64,000 nt of DNA from Nitrosomonas sp. HPC101 (lineage in GTDB: Bacteria; Pseudomonadota; Gammaproteobacteria; Burkholderiales; Nitrosomonadaceae), in NCBI RefSeq assembly GCF_009833125.1, contig NZ_QRCC01000004.1, positions 62,001-126,000 of the forward strand, in the 5' to 3' direction. Within the stretch, counting starts at the first letter, position 1. The number at the start of each line of letters is the position of its first letter. This document shows, piece by piece, positions 48,826 through 60,740 of this stretch. The position numbers were made by a program, and so were the translations under genes. The notes below the pieces were generated by a model. That model searched no databases. It was not told where the DNA came from and was given only the letters and a program-made list of their open reading frames with translations.

Positions 48826-50057
48826 CTAAAATCCGTCATCTGACCATATTGGGTTCAACTGGCAGCATCGGTGAAAGCACGCTGGATGTAGTGGCCAGAC
48901 ATCCCGATCGGTTTCAGGTGGTTGCCCTGACCGCTAACAAAAATGTTGAGAAGCTGTTTGAGCTGTGCAAACAGTTTCGTCCATCGTATGCTGTGATGCT
49001 CAATGCCCAGAGTGCCGAGCGTCTGGAAGATAAATTGCGGACAACAGATGTGGGTGCCAAGGTGCTTTCAGGTATCGAATCACTGGAGAAGGTAGCATCC
49101 CTGCCAGAAATCGATACGGTCGTAGCAGCCATTGTTGGTGCGGCAGGTATTCGTCCAACACTCTCGTCCGCGCGGGCGGGCAAGCATATTCTTCTGGCCA
49201 ACAAGGAAACGCTGGTGATGGCCGGGCGTATCTTTATGGATACGGTCAGGCAACATCGTGCAACGCTGTTACCGGTGGACAGTGAACACAATGCGATTTT
49301 TCAGTCTTTGCCGCAATGTTTTAATGGAGATCTGGCGGGATCGGGCGTGCGACGAATACTGTTGACCGCTTCGGGCGGACCTTTCCGTAAGATGGATCTG
49401 GAAATGTTGGAAACGGTGACGCCAGAACAGGCTTGTGCCCATCCCAACTGGGTGATGGGCAAAAAAATATCGGTTGACTCGGCTACCATGATGAACAAGG
49501 GACTGGAAGTCATTGAGGCACACTGGTTGTTTAATGTAGCACCTGAAAAAATCCAGGTGGTTGTCCATCCACAAAGTGTTATCCATTCTATGGTTGAATA
49601 TATTGATGGTTCGGTGCTTGCCCAACTCGGCAATCCGGATATGCGCACGCCAATAGCGCATGCATTGGGTTATCCCGAAAGAATGGAAAGTGGTGTGCAG
49701 TCCATGGATATCTTTAAAATTGCACAGTTGAATTTTGAAGCCCCGGATTTCAAGCGTTTTCCCTGTCTCAGGCTTGCGTATGAAGCGCTTTCCAAGGGGG
49801 GGAATATGCCGGCTGTACTGAATGCTGCCAATGAGGTTGCGGTTGAAGTTTTTCTGACGGGAAAAATACCTTTCACAGCGATCCCCGCAGTCATCGAACA
49901 TACAATGGAATCAATAGACGGACAGGAAATGGTCGACCTGGACGATGTGCTCAAAGCTGATTCGCTGGCGCGTGAGATAGCACGCAAATGGCTGGATAAT
50001 CAGGATTGGCAAGAACAACCAAAGGGTGTTGCTATTTTGCGTCGGGCAGTGGAATAG
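48822..50057 (+). CDS. dxr: 1-deoxy-D-xylulose 5-phosphate reductoisomerase
   Basis: Dxr is the committed step of the MEP isoprenoid pathway that feeds UppS. The 411-residue protein has the NADPH loop [25 protein letters not shown], the metal-binding and substrate region [23 protein letters not shown], and [31 protein letters not shown]. Cotranslation with cdsA is implied by the ATGA overlap. Confidence 0.98.
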   Translation: MTKIRHLTILGSTGSIGESTLDVVARHPDRFQVVALTANKNVEKLFELCKQFRPSYAVMLNAQSAERLEDKLRTTDVGAKVLSGIESLEKVASLPEIDTVVAAIVGAAGIRPTLSSARAGKHILLANKETLVMAGRIFMDTVRQHRATLLPVDSEHNAIFQSLPQCFNGDLAGSGVRRILLTASGGPFRKMDLEMLETVTPEQACAHPNWVMGKKISVDSATMMNKGLEVIEAHWLFNVAPEKIQVVVHPQSVIHSMVEYIDGSVLAQLGNPDMRTPIAHALGYPERMESGVQSMDIFKIAQLNFEAPDFKRFPCLRLAYEALSKGGNMPAVLNAANEVAVEVFLTGKIPFTAIPAVIEHTMESIDGQEMVDLDDVLKADSLAREIARKWLDNQDWQEQPKGVAILRRAVE

Positions 50058-50078
50058 ATCATTTTGTAGATTTCTGAC

Positions 50079-51446
50079 ATGACATTGTTCTCAACCATTT
50101 TTGCATTCGTCATCGCACTGGGTCTGCTGATCACTTTTCACGAATTTGGTCATTATCTGGTTGCCCGCTGGTGCGGAGTCAAGGTGTTACGTTTTTCTCT
50201 CGGATTTGGCCGGCCGCTGCTCAAAAAACGCATTGGGAGTGATCAGACGGAATGGATGGTCGCCGCAATTCCGCTGGGGGGGTATGTCAAGATGCTGGAT
50301 GAGCGTGAAGGACCGGTTCCCGCTGACGAACTTTCGCGTGCCTTTAATCGGCAATCGGTTTCCAGACGTCTTGCCATCGTGATTGCAGGCCCGGCTGCCA
50401 ATTTTTTACTGGCCATTTTGCTGTATTGGTTACTTTTTATATCTGGCGTCAGTGGCGTAAAGCCAATCGTGGGAGAAATTGAACCCGCAACACTTGCGGC
50501 TTCGGCAGGATTCAGAAACGGGGATATGATTACCGGCATCGGTGATCGGGCAATTACCACCTGGCAGGAAGCCCGGTTGCTATTACTGGATAATGCGGCA
50601 GACAGAAATCCAGATGTTAGGATAACGGTGACGGGTGAAAGTGGAGTTTCTCGCCAACTCAGGCTGAATTTGAGCAGTCTTGGGGCAGAAGATCTTGAAG
50701 GCAATTTTCTGAAAGGGATGGGGCTGAGCATCTATCGACCCATTATTGTCCCAATTATTGATCAAGTAATGACTGGAGGAGCAGCGGAACACGCGGGTAT
50801 CAAGACTGGCGACAGGATTGTAGCGATTAATGGGAAGGAAGTCTCCGTTTGGGAAGATGTGGTCGATGTGGTGCGTTCAAGTCCCGGGCATACACTTTCG
50901 GTTGACGTGATGCGGGATGGTCGGGAGCTTGTCGTGTCACTACAACCGGAAATTGTATCCGAGGAGCACACTGAAATTGGCAGAGCTGGAATTACGCCTA
51001 GAATTCAGCATGAGATACTGGAAAATCTGCTGGTGAAGAACAGCTATCCTCCGTTGGCTGCTCTGGTTAAGGCTGTTACTAAGACTTGGGAAATGTCTTC
51101 TTTTACTGTGCGCATGTTGGGAAAAATGATCACGGGTGATGTTTCGCTGAAAAACGTCAGCGGACCGATTACCATCGCGAATTATGCCGGCCAGTCGGCC
51201 CAAATGGGGTTCGCTGCCTACCTGGGATTCCTGGCCCTGATCAGTATTAGTCTCGGTGTGTTAAATCTTCTGCCGATTCCAGTGCTGGATGGTGGACACC
51301 TGATGTATTACTTGATCGAAATGGTACGAGGTGTCCCACTATCCGAAAAAATCATGTATGTCGGTAATCAGATTGGTATGATCTTGCTGATCATGCTGAT
51401 GGTGTTCGCAATACATAACGATCTACTTCGTCTGGCTGCTGAGTAG
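50079..51446 (+). CDS. rseP: Site-2 protease RseP
   Basis: RseP cleaves anti-sigma factor RseA within the membrane and removes leftover signal peptides. The 455-residue protein has the zinc site [11 protein letters not shown] near residue 22. Two PDZ domains follow (about 120-200 and 210-290), and [17 protein letters not shown] carries the third metal ligand near residue 400. It precedes bamA by 2 bases, the common order. Confidence 0.97.
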   Translation: MTLFSTIFAFVIALGLLITFHEFGHYLVARWCGVKVLRFSLGFGRPLLKKRIGSDQTEWMVAAIPLGGYVKMLDEREGPVPADELSRAFNRQSVSRRLAIVIAGPAANFLLAILLYWLLFISGVSGVKPIVGEIEPATLAASAGFRNGDMITGIGDRAITTWQEARLLLLDNAADRNPDVRITVTGESGVSRQLRLNLSSLGAEDLEGNFLKGMGLSIYRPIIVPIIDQVMTGGAAEHAGIKTGDRIVAINGKEVSVWEDVVDVVRSSPGHTLSVDVMRDGRELVVSLQPEIVSEEHTEIGRAGITPRIQHEILENLLVKNSYPPLAALVKAVTKTWEMSSFTVRMLGKMITGDVSLKNVSGPITIANYAGQSAQMGFAAYLGFLALISISLGVLNLLPIPVLDGGHLMYYLIEMVRGVPLSEKIMYVGNQIGMILLIMLMVFAIHNDLLRLAAE

Positions 51447-51448
51447 AC

Positions 51449-53725
51449 ATGAAATTCAGGTTTTCTGTATTATTTTTTTTCCTGTATTCAATAGGTTGTG
51501 TGGCAAGTGATTCATTTGTGGTCAGAGATATACGAGTGGAAGGTATTCAGCGTACCGAGGCTGGAACAATATTCAGTTATCTGCCGGTTAAAGTTGGTGA
51601 TGTGCTCGACAGTCAAAAAGCCAGTGCAGCAATCAAGGCATTGTATGCCACAGGATTCTTCAGTGATGTCAAGCTGAAATCTGAAGGTGAGTTGTTGATC
51701 GTGCAGGTTCAGGAGCGTCCAGCGATTGCACAAATCGGCATCAACGGCGCAAAAGAGTTTGATAAGGATAAGCTCAAGGAAGGCCTGAAACAGGCTGGTT
51801 TGGCAGAATCTCGTATTTTCAGCCGCTCACTGCTGGAAAAGGCTGAACAGGAATTAAAGCGCCAATATATCAGTCGCGGTAAGTACGCAGTCAGAATCAC
51901 CACGACCACTACTCCACTGGAGCGTAACCGTATCGGTATCAATTTTGATATCAAGGAGGGTAAGACTGCTCGTATCAAACAAATCAATATTGTTGGCAAC
52001 CATGTTTTTCCTGAAGATGATCTGGTCGATCTGTTCAGTCTCAAAACACCGGGTTTTCTGACCTGGTTCACCAAGGACGATCAGTATTCAAAGCAGAAAT
52101 TATCGGCAGATCTTGAAACACTGCGCTCCTATTATCTTGATCGAGGATATCTTGAGTTCAATATCGAATCCACTCAGGTTTCGATCACACCGGATATGAA
52201 GGATATCTACATTACGATCAATGTAACGGAAGGTCCTCAATACACGGTATCCGATATCAAGCTTGCTGGCGAGTTGCTCGTGCCGGAGGAAGAGTTGCGT
52301 AAGCTGATCAAACTCGAACCAGGTGGAATATTTGTACGTGAGAAGCTGACCGAATCGATCAAGCTGATCAGCGACAGATTAGGGAATGATGGTTATGCAT
52401 TTGCCAATGTCAATGCCTCACCGGAACTGGACAAGGAAACCCGTAAGACAGCCTTTACTTTTTTTATCGACCCGGGGCGTCGGATTTATGTCAGGCGTAT
52501 CAATATCAGTGGCAATGAACGTACCCGAGATGAGGTGATCCGTCGTGAATTCCGGCAGATGGAAGGGGGATGGCACTCAACCGAACAGATCAACCGTTCC
52601 CGTCAAAGGGTGGACAAACTCGATTACTTTACCAGCGTGAATGTTGAAACGCCTCCGGTGGCAGATGTTCCGGATCAGGTGGATATCAACGTCAATGTGG
52701 TTGAGAAGCCGACCGGAGCGATTATGTTTGGTGCAGGCTACTCTGATCGCGAAGGGATTATTCTGAATGGATCGATTGCTCAGAACAATATTCTGGGAAC
52801 GGGTAACTTTTTAAGCTTGCAAGTCAATACCGGTAGCGTTAATAAAGTTATTTCGGCTTCATTCCGAAATCCTTACTATACGATTAATGGCATAAGTCTC
52901 GGTCTGGAAGCATTCAAACGCGATATCAACACCCGCTCCCTGAGTGCAGTGGGAGTGTTCAATACCGATACAACGGGTGCCAATATACGGTTTGGTATTC
53001 CTGTTGCAGAGAATGATATCGTTTCACTAGGGCTGGGTTATGAGCACACCAAAATCGATCTGCGTGATGACAGTCCGCAACGTTACAAGGATTTCGTCAG
53101 TCAATTTGGCAAGACTTCCAATAATCTTCCAATTACCCTGAGCTGGGCGCGTGACCGCCGTGACAGCGCCATCTGGACGACATCCGGGATGACACAACGT
53201 CTGTTCGGAGAATTCAGTATGCCGTTTGGTGATCTGAATTATTACAAGGTCAGTTACGAGCATCGTTGGTTCCTTCCGGTCTCTAAAATGTTCACCTTGA
53301 TGCTGAATGGTGAGGTGGGTGTTGGAGATGGCTATTCTGACAAGCCGCTTCCCTTCTTCAAAAATTTCTTTGCAGGGGGGTTCAACTCTGTTCGTGGATA
53401 CAATATCAATACATTGGGGCCACGTGACAGTGACGGCCGGGTGCTGGGCGGTAGCAAGCGAATTGTGGGAAATATCGAGGTATTGTTCCCGGTACCGTTT
53501 ATGAAGGAAGATAAATCAATGCGTCTGAGCGCATTCGCGGATGGAGGTACAATCATTAATTCATTTTCCGGACTGGGATTGGATGACTTTCGTTATTCCG
53601 CCGGGTTGGCTGCAACCTGGATTTCTCCGATGGGACCGCTGAAATTCAGTGTCGCCCAGCCACTTAATGATAAATCGGGTGACAAGATACAACGTTTTCA
53701 GTTCCAGTTTGGACAGACTTTCTAA
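51449..53725 (+). CDS. bamA: Outer-membrane assembly factor BamA
   Basis: BamA is the core of the complex that inserts beta-barrels. The 758-residue protein has a signal peptide, five POTRA domains (residues 24-420, each with the glycine-rich turn and a [26 protein letters not shown]-like helix-strand), and a 16-strand barrel. The barrel contains the conserved VRGY ([16 protein letters not shown]) and ends in QFQFGQTF, with the terminal Phe. Its substrates include the barrels at 3079 and 40192. Confidence 0.98.
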   Translation: MKFRFSVLFFFLYSIGCVASDSFVVRDIRVEGIQRTEAGTIFSYLPVKVGDVLDSQKASAAIKALYATGFFSDVKLKSEGELLIVQVQERPAIAQIGINGAKEFDKDKLKEGLKQAGLAESRIFSRSLLEKAEQELKRQYISRGKYAVRITTTTTPLERNRIGINFDIKEGKTARIKQINIVGNHVFPEDDLVDLFSLKTPGFLTWFTKDDQYSKQKLSADLETLRSYYLDRGYLEFNIESTQVSITPDMKDIYITINVTEGPQYTVSDIKLAGELLVPEEELRKLIKLEPGGIFVREKLTESIKLISDRLGNDGYAFANVNASPELDKETRKTAFTFFIDPGRRIYVRRINISGNERTRDEVIRREFRQMEGGWHSTEQINRSRQRVDKLDYFTSVNVETPPVADVPDQVDINVNVVEKPTGAIMFGAGYSDREGIILNGSIAQNNILGTGNFLSLQVNTGSVNKVISASFRNPYYTINGISLGLEAFKRDINTRSLSAVGVFNTDTTGANIRFGIPVAENDIVSLGLGYEHTKIDLRDDSPQRYKDFVSQFGKTSNNLPITLSWARDRRDSAIWTTSGMTQRLFGEFSMPFGDLNYYKVSYEHRWFLPVSKMFTLMLNGEVGVGDGYSDKPLPFFKNFFAGGFNSVRGYNINTLGPRDSDGRVLGGSKRIVGNIEVLFPVPFMKEDKSMRLSAFADGGTIINSFSGLGLDDFRYSAGLAATWISPMGPLKFSVAQPLNDKSGDKIQRFQFQFGQTF

Positions 53726-53778
53726 ATCCGAAAATGGTCTTAGAAGAAAATGCAAGATACATTGGATAATTCAGTTAG

Positions 53779-54309
53779 ATGACTGCTGCCCGATTTGTGA
53801 AGAGATTCATTATTCTAGTAGCCTTTGTTTTGTCGCCTTGTTTACTGGCTGGGGAGATCAAGATCGGAGTTGTCAATACCGAGAAAATTTTGCGAGAATC
53901 AATGCCTGCGGTAGCTGCTCAAAGAAAGATTGAAAATGAATTTCAAACACGTGATGCGAAAATAAAAGAATTTTCTGTACAGATTAGGACTTTACAGCGG
54001 GAGCTGGAAAAAGGGACAAATCTTGTGAGTGAAGAAGAACGGCGCATGAAGGAGCGCGAACTGGCTGGACTCAGCCGACGTTACCAGCGCGCTCAGCAGC
54101 AGATGCGAGAAGATTTGAGTTTACGCCAGAATGAAGAGTACGGTCTGATTTTGGAACGTACCAATAGGGTGATCGGAGAACTTGCAGAGCAACAGGATTA
54201 TGACTTGATCCTGCAACTGCAGGATTCGGTCTATCGAAGTGCGCGTATTGATATTACTGATCAGGTTATCAGGGCATTGAACGCACAGGAATCAGCTTCC
54301 GAAAAATAG
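53779..54309 (+). CDS. skp: Periplasmic chaperone Skp/OmpH
   Basis: Skp is a trimeric chaperone that holds outer-membrane proteins during transit. The 176-residue protein has a signal peptide ending near LLAGE and a body KIGVVNTEKILRESMPA. It ends in a long charged coiled coil (about 60-150, QIRTLQRELEKG onward), the tentacle helices. In most proteobacteria lpxD follows skp, but here fabZ follows after 39 bases. Confidence 0.94.
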   Translation: MTAARFVKRFIILVAFVLSPCLLAGEIKIGVVNTEKILRESMPAVAAQRKIENEFQTRDAKIKEFSVQIRTLQRELEKGTNLVSEEERRMKERELAGLSRRYQRAQQQMREDLSLRQNEEYGLILERTNRVIGELAEQQDYDLILQLQDSVYRSARIDITDQVIRALNAQESASEK

Positions 54310-54348
54310 TAATTAATAGTTTTTGTATAACAGAGAGACAGAACGGCC

Positions 54349-54786
54349 GTGATGGATATCCATGAAATACTGAAATACCTGCCGCATCGTTATCCGTTGA
54401 TTCTGGTTGATCGGGTAGTTGCACTTGAAATAAACAAACGGATTCATGCCTATAAAAATGTTTCCATCAATGAACCCTATTTTTCCGGACATTTTCCGCA
54501 TCATCCGGTCATGCCTGGCGTACTGATCGTTGAAGCGTTGGCACAGGCTGCTGCGCTGTTGACTATCAAATCTGAAAATATGGAGAAAGATACCGGGAAG
54601 GTATATTATTTTGTCGGTATCGATGCTGTACGATTCAAGAAGCCAGTCATCGCGGGTGATCAGTTGGTATTGAAGGTGGAGATTACCCGTCATGTCAAAG
54701 GCATCTGGAAATATACCGCTTGTGCAGAAGTGGATGACCGGCTGGTTACCGAAGCCCAGCTGATGTGTACTGCTCGAGCCATCTGA
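54349..54786 (+). CDS. fabZ: 3-hydroxyacyl-[acyl-carrier-protein] dehydratase FabZ
   Basis: FabZ dehydrates beta-hydroxyacyl-ACP in fatty-acid elongation. The 145-residue hot-dog protein has [13 protein letters not shown] and [22 protein letters not shown] with the catalytic His and Glu. The frame starts GTG at 54349; the ATG at 54352 ([11 protein letters not shown]) is a likely real start. It stands without lpxA and lpxB, the usual downstream pair, and overlaps rnhB. Confidence 0.97.
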   Translation: MMDIHEILKYLPHRYPLILVDRVVALEINKRIHAYKNVSINEPYFSGHFPHHPVMPGVLIVEALAQAAALLTIKSENMEKDTGKVYYFVGIDAVRFKKPVIAGDQLVLKVEITRHVKGIWKYTACAEVDDRLVTEAQLMCTARAI

Positions 54787-55427
54787 TTCAGTTGGCTGGG
54801 AATCCGGAGATCACACCTTTTGATCCCATACGGGAATGGATTCGTCCGGAGGGAAAAGTTATCTGTGGTGTGGATGAAGCTGGAAGAGGGCCGCTGGCCG
54901 GCCCGGTCTATGCTGCATGTGTAGTGCTGGATTCCGGCTACGTTATCAATGGGCTGGCGGATTCCAAACAGTTGAGTGAAAAAAAGCGAATCACTCTGGC
55001 CAATCAGATCAAGCAACATGCTCGTGCATGGGCGATTGCTTCAGCTTCGGTAGAGGAGATAGATCGCCTGAACATTCTGCAAGCCAGTCTGCTTGCGATG
55101 CAAAGAGCCGTAGCCAGCCTGCTGCCGATCTCTAACGTATTGATTCTGGTGGATGGTAATCATATACTGCGGCTGGATGATGAAGTTCAAGCAATTATCA
55201 GGGGGGACCGTCTGGTAGCCGAAATTTCGGCAGCCTCAATTCTTGCTAAAACTGCACGGGATGCTGAAATGCTGCGGCTGCATGCAGTTTATCCAGCCTA
55301 CGGTTTCAACCGACACAAGGGTTATCCCACCAAGGCTCACTTGGAAGCGATTCGTTTACATGGCATAACCGCTATTCATCGCAGGAGCTTCGCGCCATGT
55401 GCCGAACGATCCCGATCGGGAGCCTGA
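54765..55427 (+). CDS. rnhB: Ribonuclease HII
   Basis: RNase HII removes RNA from RNA-DNA hybrids and single ribonucleotides in DNA. The 220-residue protein carries the DEAGRG motif in [34 protein letters not shown], and [13 protein letters not shown]. The translated frame starts at GTG 54765 inside fabZ; the TTG at 54792 is an alternative. The overlap implies coupling. In E. coli lpxB precedes it; here fabZ does. Confidence 0.96.
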   Translation: MYCSSHLIQLAGNPEITPFDPIREWIRPEGKVICGVDEAGRGPLAGPVYAACVVLDSGYVINGLADSKQLSEKKRITLANQIKQHARAWAIASASVEEIDRLNILQASLLAMQRAVASLLPISNVLILVDGNHILRLDDEVQAIIRGDRLVAEISAASILAKTARDAEMLRLHAVYPAYGFNRHKGYPTKAHLEAIRLHGITAIHRRSFAPCAERSRSGA

Positions 55428-55474
55428 ACAATGAGTTTTATCAACCACAAGGAAGCCTGACTCAGGCAGAAAAC

Positions 55475-55954
55475 ATGCGCATAGTAAAAAATATGGTGGT
55501 ATCACTCCACTATAAAATGACTGACCAGGAAGGAAATTTGATGGAAGAAACGGATGAACCCATCAGCTACCTGCATGGTGGTTATGACGGAATATTTCCA
55601 TTAGTGGAAGAGGCGCTGCATGAAAAGGAAACCGGCGCAACCTTATCCCTGCAAATGGAACCCGATGATGCCTTTGGTGAATACGATGAGGAGCTGATGC
55701 GGGTCGAGCCACGTAGCGCATTCCCGGAGGAAGTCGCAGTCGGGATGCAGTTTGAGGGAGGCGAAGAAGATTCTGATGATTTTTGTATTTATACCGTAAG
55801 GGAGATCACGGGTGATGTCGTGGTGGTGGACGGTAATCACCCGTACGCCGGTATAACATTTCAGTTTGAATGTACGGTAACGGAAGTACGTCCGGCTACG
55901 GCTGAAGAATTGTCTCACGGGCATGTGCATGGACCGCACGGACATGAGCATTGA
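55475..55954 (+). CDS. SlyD-like FKBP peptidyl-prolyl isomerase
   Basis: This is a cytoplasmic proline isomerase with chaperone activity. The start at 55475 (MRIVKNMVVSLHYKMTDQEG) is preferred; the open frame from 55397 overlaps rnhB and is unlike homologues. The 159-residue protein has the FKBP part, the inserted flap domain (about 70-125), and a short histidine-rich tail GHVHGPHGHEH that may bind nickel or zinc. It converges on mutS with a 0-base gap. Confidence 0.92.
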   Translation: MRIVKNMVVSLHYKMTDQEGNLMEETDEPISYLHGGYDGIFPLVEEALHEKETGATLSLQMEPDDAFGEYDEELMRVEPRSAFPEEVAVGMQFEGGEEDSDDFCIYTVREITGDVVVVDGNHPYAGITFQFECTVTEVRPATAEELSHGHVHGPHGHEH

Positions 55955-58576
55955 TCAACTCGTTTGATTGAGCATCGATTTGAGCAGATAAAGTTGTTCC
56001 AATGCATCCCGTGGGGTCAGTTCGTCAGGCCGAACCCGCTCAAGGTAAGCGAGTACCGGGTGTATGGAAGCAGGAGCAGCTGCCTCGTTTTCTCTGATTA
56101 TTTCAAATAAAGTCTGCTGAGGGCTTTGGCCGGGTGTTTCCTGCTCCAGCTCCGCCAGAATTTTTGCGGCATTCCGGATAACTTTATCGGGTACGCCTGC
56201 CAGCGCGGCAACATGCAGTCCATAACTGCGGCTGGCAGGCCCTTCTTCTATCCGGTGAAGGAAGACAATATGCCTTTTGTGTTCTACTGCAGTGACGTGG
56301 ATGTTGGCTGCCTGCGGAAATATTTCTGCCAGCCGGGTCAGTTCAAAATAGTGGGTAGCAAACAAGGTATAGCCCTGGTTCTGGGTCAGCAGGTGGCGAG
56401 CTATGGCAAAAGCCAGTGCAAGTCCATCAAACGTTGAAGTTCCCCGGCCAATTTCATCAACCAGAACCAGGCTTTGTGCGGTTGCGTTACGTAAGATACT
56501 GGCAGCTTCCGTCATTTCCACCATGAAAGTGGAACGCCCGCCCGCCAGGTCATCCGCTGCACCAATCCGGGTAAAAATCTGGTCGACTGGCCCAATCCGG
56601 GTATTTTCAGCCGGGACAAAACTACCGCAATGTGCCAGAAGGACGATCAGCGCTGTCTGTCTCATATAAGTGGATTTGCCACCCATATTCGGTCCGGTGA
56701 TGATCAGCATTTGCCGTCCTTCCCGCGTGACAGCGCCAAGCTGTACGTCATTGGTGATGTAGTGCTCCACCTGATTTTCCACTACAGGGTGCCGACCGGC
56801 TTCGATGACCAGAACCGGATCATCAGTGAATACCGGTTTGGTATAACCAAATAAATCTGCGTGTCTGGCAAAAGCGCACAGGGTGTCCAGTTCAGCAACA
56901 GAGCGGGCGATTGTCTGTAAGGGGATAATGAAATCAGCCAGTTGCTCCAGTAATTGCTCGTACAGCGCTTTCTCCCGAGCCAATGCCTGCTCGCGTGCGG
57001 TCAGTGTCTTGTGTTCGAATGCCTGTAACTCTGGAATGACGTAGCGTTCTGCATTTTTCAAAGTTTGTCTGCGACGGTAGTCCGATGGGATTTTCTCGCC
57101 ATGGGTACGGGTTACTTCGATATAAAAACCATGTACCCGATTGTATTCCACTTTGAGATTGGGAATACCGGTACGCTCGCGTTCCCGTGTTTCCAGTTGC
57201 AGCAGGAATTCGCCACAATTTTTCTGCAAAGCGCGTAGTTCGTCCAGCTCGGCATCATAGTCATCGGCGATTACACCTCCTTCACGGATCACTGTGCCGG
57301 GCATCGGTTGCAAGGCGCGAACGAGTAATTGCGTGGGTGTGGTATCCGGCGCTATACCCGGAATAAAGCGATGAACAGATGTGGCCGTCGAAGTTGAGAT
57401 CAGTTTGATAACTTCCGGGAGGGCTGTCAGACTGTCGCGCAAACCGGATAGATCGCGAGGTCTGGCCGTTCTTAAAGCAATCCGGCTGGTGATGCGCTCG
57501 ATATCGGCAATATGTTTAAACTGTTCCCGAATGTCCGCATAGAGGGGTTCCGGTTTTGTCTCAATCAAGTCAGAAATGGTATCTAGCCGTTGCTGCAAGG
57601 TGATGCGGTTACGCAACGGATGATGTAGCCAGTGCCGTAGCAACCTGCTACCCATGCTGGTTGAGCAGGTGTCCATCAGAGATGATAATGTGGGCGTATC
57701 TTCACCACGCAATGTCAACGTAATTTCCAGATTGCGGCGGGTGGTAGCATCCATACGCAAATAGGTTTCTGGTCGTTCCACTTGTAATGTGTGCAGATGG
57801 CCAAGCCGCTGTTCCGCTGACTCATCTGCTGCGGTTTGCTGTGTCAGCCTGATGTATCCAAATAACGCACCGGCTGCCATGATTGCGGCATGCAGCTCCT
57901 CGCAACCAAACGCATGCAGATCACGGGTGCCAAATTGCCGGGTAAGCTGCTGCATGGCGTGCTCATAATCGAATTGCCAGTCCGGTAGGCGTTTGGATGC
58001 AGCGCAACTGTTTAATGCCATCGGCAGATCAAGTGATTCCGGCAACAGAATTTCTGCTGGATGCAAGCGTTCCAGCTCACCTGCCAGATTATCCGGAGCG
58101 GTTTCCAGTACACGCATATCCCCGGCTGCCAGGTTGAGCCAGGCCAGACCGATTACACCGTGATGCAGTGCCAGCGTGAGTACAACACTGTTGTTGCGCT
58201 CATCCAGCAGTCCGGCATCGGTCAGGGTACCAGGGGTAATGATGCGGACAACCTGACGTTCTACCGGCCCCTTGCTGGCGGCGGGATCGCCGATCTGTTC
58301 ACAAATAGCGATAGATTCCCCCAGTTTCACCAATCTGACCAGGTATTGATCGGCAGCGTGGAACGGTACACCTGCCATTTTGATGGGATCCCCGGCAGAA
58401 GATCCGCGGTGAGTCAGAGTAATATCCAGCAACCTGGCTGCTTTTTCAGCATCTTCATAAAACAGCTCATAAAAGTCGCCCATGCGATAAAACAGCAACT
58501 TGTCGTCATGCTGCGCTTTGATACGCAGGTACTGCTGCATCATGGGTGTGTGCGAAGAAAGATCTATTTCATTCAT
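55955..58576 (-). CDS. mutS: DNA mismatch repair protein MutS
   Basis: MutS recognises base mismatches and recruits MutL. The 873-residue protein has the mismatch-contact motif [15 protein letters not shown] (Phe-x-Glu) near residue 36, the connector and lever domains, and the C-terminal ATPase with [22 protein letters not shown] and [20 protein letters not shown]. The ATG at 58576 ([11 protein letters not shown]) is used; the frame's first codon at 58585 is TTG. It converges directly on the SlyD-like gene. Confidence 0.97.
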   Translation of the reverse strand: MNEIDLSSHTPMMQQYLRIKAQHDDKLLFYRMGDFYELFYEDAEKAARLLDITLTHRGSSAGDPIKMAGVPFHAADQYLVRLVKLGESIAICEQIGDPAASKGPVERQVVRIITPGTLTDAGLLDERNNSVVLTLALHHGVIGLAWLNLAAGDMRVLETAPDNLAGELERLHPAEILLPESLDLPMALNSCAASKRLPDWQFDYEHAMQQLTRQFGTRDLHAFGCEELHAAIMAAGALFGYIRLTQQTAADESAEQRLGHLHTLQVERPETYLRMDATTRRNLEITLTLRGEDTPTLSSLMDTCSTSMGSRLLRHWLHHPLRNRITLQQRLDTISDLIETKPEPLYADIREQFKHIADIERITSRIALRTARPRDLSGLRDSLTALPEVIKLISTSTATSVHRFIPGIAPDTTPTQLLVRALQPMPGTVIREGGVIADDYDAELDELRALQKNCGEFLLQLETRERERTGIPNLKVEYNRVHGFYIEVTRTHGEKIPSDYRRRQTLKNAERYVIPELQAFEHKTLTAREQALAREKALYEQLLEQLADFIIPLQTIARSVAELDTLCAFARHADLFGYTKPVFTDDPVLVIEAGRHPVVENQVEHYITNDVQLGAVTREGRQMLIITGPNMGGKSTYMRQTALIVLLAHCGSFVPAENTRIGPVDQIFTRIGAADDLAGGRSTFMVEMTEAASILRNATAQSLVLVDEIGRGTSTFDGLALAFAIARHLLTQNQGYTLFATHYFELTRLAEIFPQAANIHVTAVEHKRHIVFLHRIEEGPASRSYGLHVAALAGVPDKVIRNAAKILAELEQETPGQSPQQTLFEIIRENEAAAPASIHPVLAYLERVRPDELTPRDALEQLYLLKSMLNQTS

Positions 58577-59134
58577 ATGAATCAATTAATTCGTCCCCCA
58601 TGAAAACCGCCTGCTGCTTGCTATTTTTTTGGAGGAGACGAATCGAATTTTCTTGTTGTGTATGAAAATCAACCTGCACGGACAGGGAGTTTTATCAGGA
58701 AATGGGGTGATTAATGTATTTTCCATATGGGAAAACAGTTCCCAAAATGGCCAGCAGCCATTATTTCAGATTTCAGGAGCAAGCAATATCAGAAGGTTGA
58801 TGTGATTACCGACTGTACCTTTCAGGTAATTTTTGCCGTGTGGTAATCCGATTTCATATGACTAATGAGTTCGATCGCAGCACATTTTTTATCTCGCCGG
58901 TAGCGATTGTCCTGTTTGAGCAAGCCCACATGGTCGCAACTATGTTTTGTGGGTGATCCAGCTGGATGAGGCTTGTTGCTAATCAGAAAGAATTATAAAT
59001 TTGGCTGTCGAACTCGGGAAGATTATCAATGTATCCAGTCTATTGCCGCCCGGTTTTAAATTTTTCTCAAGTTTAATTTCCTGCTCTTTGGGGGTGAAAG
59101 CTGATTGAAAGTCATCAGATCATCAGGTTTTTTA
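58577..59134. other. Intergenic region between mutS and the exopolysaccharide locus
   Basis: These 558 bases contain no supported ORF. Short palindromes are present: TTTTCC (58719-58724) / GGAAAA (58730-58735), AATGGC (58746-58751) / GCCATT (58757-58762), and TACC (58816-58819) / GGTA (58825-58828) followed by ATTTTT, a weak terminator-like site on the plus strand. The mutS promoter lies at its left end. Confidence 0.6.
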
Positions 59135-60679
59135 TCATAAATGATCTGAATGTCGCTCAGCGTGAGTTATCGAATCCTGATCAAACATTGCTTCGAATAC
59201 CAGCAATTTCTGATTGGATTTGTGTCGATCTGCTATACGCCGGTCTCCTGGGGAATTGCCTTGGTTTTGTATCCTTCTGTCATTTCGTGGGTTACGTTCC
59301 ACAAATGGACGCAGCTGGATACCACTGTGTTTGTTTATGTGTTTTTGAGCGGAAGTTACGAAATTTTCAATCTCGTTTTTCATTGTCCTGGCATCTACAT
59401 CCAGCAAACGTATATTCACAACGACAGCGTACTGGTTTTCTTCATTATTCGATGAAGGTTTGTTTTTAATGACATGTATTAGTGAGTTTATGCTGGGTCT
59501 TAGCTCTTGTGAAAGCGTACGAACCAGATTTTCTGCTTCCTCTGGGGTGTAGCTGCCCAAAAAAAAACCGTGACTTTGTGTCGGAATGAGTCCCCAAAGT
59601 GTATGCAGATAACGTAAAGCCGTGATCAGATACCAAGGATGGAGAGACAAATAAAAGTACCCGGAAAAGAGTAGCAAAAATCCGATGAACATCATTGCTT
59701 CGGGTATTCCCAGATACAACCCGGTGAGTCCTATTACACCAAACAGCAGATGTATGGAAACAATTGTAAATACCGCATCATTTACACGATAACCTGCATT
59801 GAGAAGGATATGGTGAAAATGGTTATGATCAGGTTCAAAGGGCGACTTGTGTTGCCAGATCCGGCGTAACATGATGCTGATAGTATCCATCAGAGGAACG
59901 GAAAATAGCCAAAGTGCTGTAACTGGTGTTATGGCGCGATTTTCTCCCTGAGAAAGATCTATCAGAAGCCAGACAACCAGAAACCCCAGCAGCATGCTGC
60001 CATTATCACCGAGGAATACTTTTGCTCGCGGTTGCAGCTTGTGCCGGAGATTGAAAAACAAAAAACCCACGATTCCACCGGAAAGTGCAGTCGTGATAAT
60101 GATGCCAGGTGAGTCGTTGACGACCAGAGCTGTTGAGCCAAGTAGTACCAGACTTGTTAATGTCACAGATCCGGATAACCCATCCATTCCATCTATCATA
60201 TTCAGCGCGTTGATGCCACCAATAGTGGCAAAAAGCGTGACAGGGATGGCAAAAGCTCCTAGCGACAGCACTCCTCCGCCAGGCAAAATATGACCAAGGT
60301 CGGTTAGAACTACCCCACTAACCAGAGCCATGATCAGCCCGACTATGGTTTGCACAGCCAAGCGTATCTTATAGTGAAGCTGGAGGATATCATCGGCAAA
60401 ACCTACGGCAAAGATGGCAATGGAACTGATACTCAGCCCCAGCCATTTTATTGACTGTTCCGGGCAGCAGCTGATCAGGAAACAGAGGGCAATAAGTAGA
60501 GCGGCAAAGATGCCAGTTCCTCCCACAAAAGGTGTGAGGTGTTTGTGTTGTTTGTGTTTTCCTGGACGATCCAGGATACCGTAGGTATGTGCCAGAGAAA
60601 TTGCCAGCCGGATGGTAAGTCCGGATAGTATTGTGCTGGTAACAAATAGTGTGATTTGTTCTGGAAGATTAGGGTTCAC
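59135..60679 (-). CDS. WecA-like undecaprenyl-phosphate sugar-1-phosphate transferase with C-terminal extension
   Basis: This integral membrane enzyme starts polysaccharide repeat units by placing a sugar-1-phosphate on undecaprenyl phosphate. The first 365 residues have about 11 membrane helices and MraY/WecA motifs: GFADDILQLHYKIRL (metal Asp pair), NALNMIDGMDGLSG, FLGDNGSMLLG and HNHFHHIL. The remaining 150 residues are soluble, with a low-complexity stretch containing two DRRI units. That is longer than WecA (about 365 residues). The start is GTG 60679. It lies behind the tyrosine kinase and exporter genes. Confidence 0.9.
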   Translation of the reverse strand: MNPNLPEQITLFVTSTILSGLTIRLAISLAHTYGILDRPGKHKQHKHLTPFVGGTGIFAALLIALCFLISCCPEQSIKWLGLSISSIAIFAVGFADDILQLHYKIRLAVQTIVGLIMALVSGVVLTDLGHILPGGGVLSLGAFAIPVTLFATIGGINALNMIDGMDGLSGSVTLTSLVLLGSTALVVNDSPGIIITTALSGGIVGFLFFNLRHKLQPRAKVFLGDNGSMLLGFLVVWLLIDLSQGENRAITPVTALWLFSVPLMDTISIMLRRIWQHKSPFEPDHNHFHHILLNAGYRVNDAVFTIVSIHLLFGVIGLTGLYLGIPEAMMFIGFLLLFSGYFYLSLHPWYLITALRYLHTLWGLIPTQSHGFFLGSYTPEEAENLVRTLSQELRPSINSLIHVIKNKPSSNNEENQYAVVVNIRLLDVDARTMKNEIENFVTSAQKHINKHSGIQLRPFVERNPRNDRRIQNQGNSPGDRRIADRHKSNQKLLVFEAMFDQDSITHAERHSDHL

Positions 60680-60740
60680 AGGCTCGTTGTCTCATATCCG
60701 GTTAATTGATAGGGGAAGGTCGGGGCTGTATTCCTGCTTA

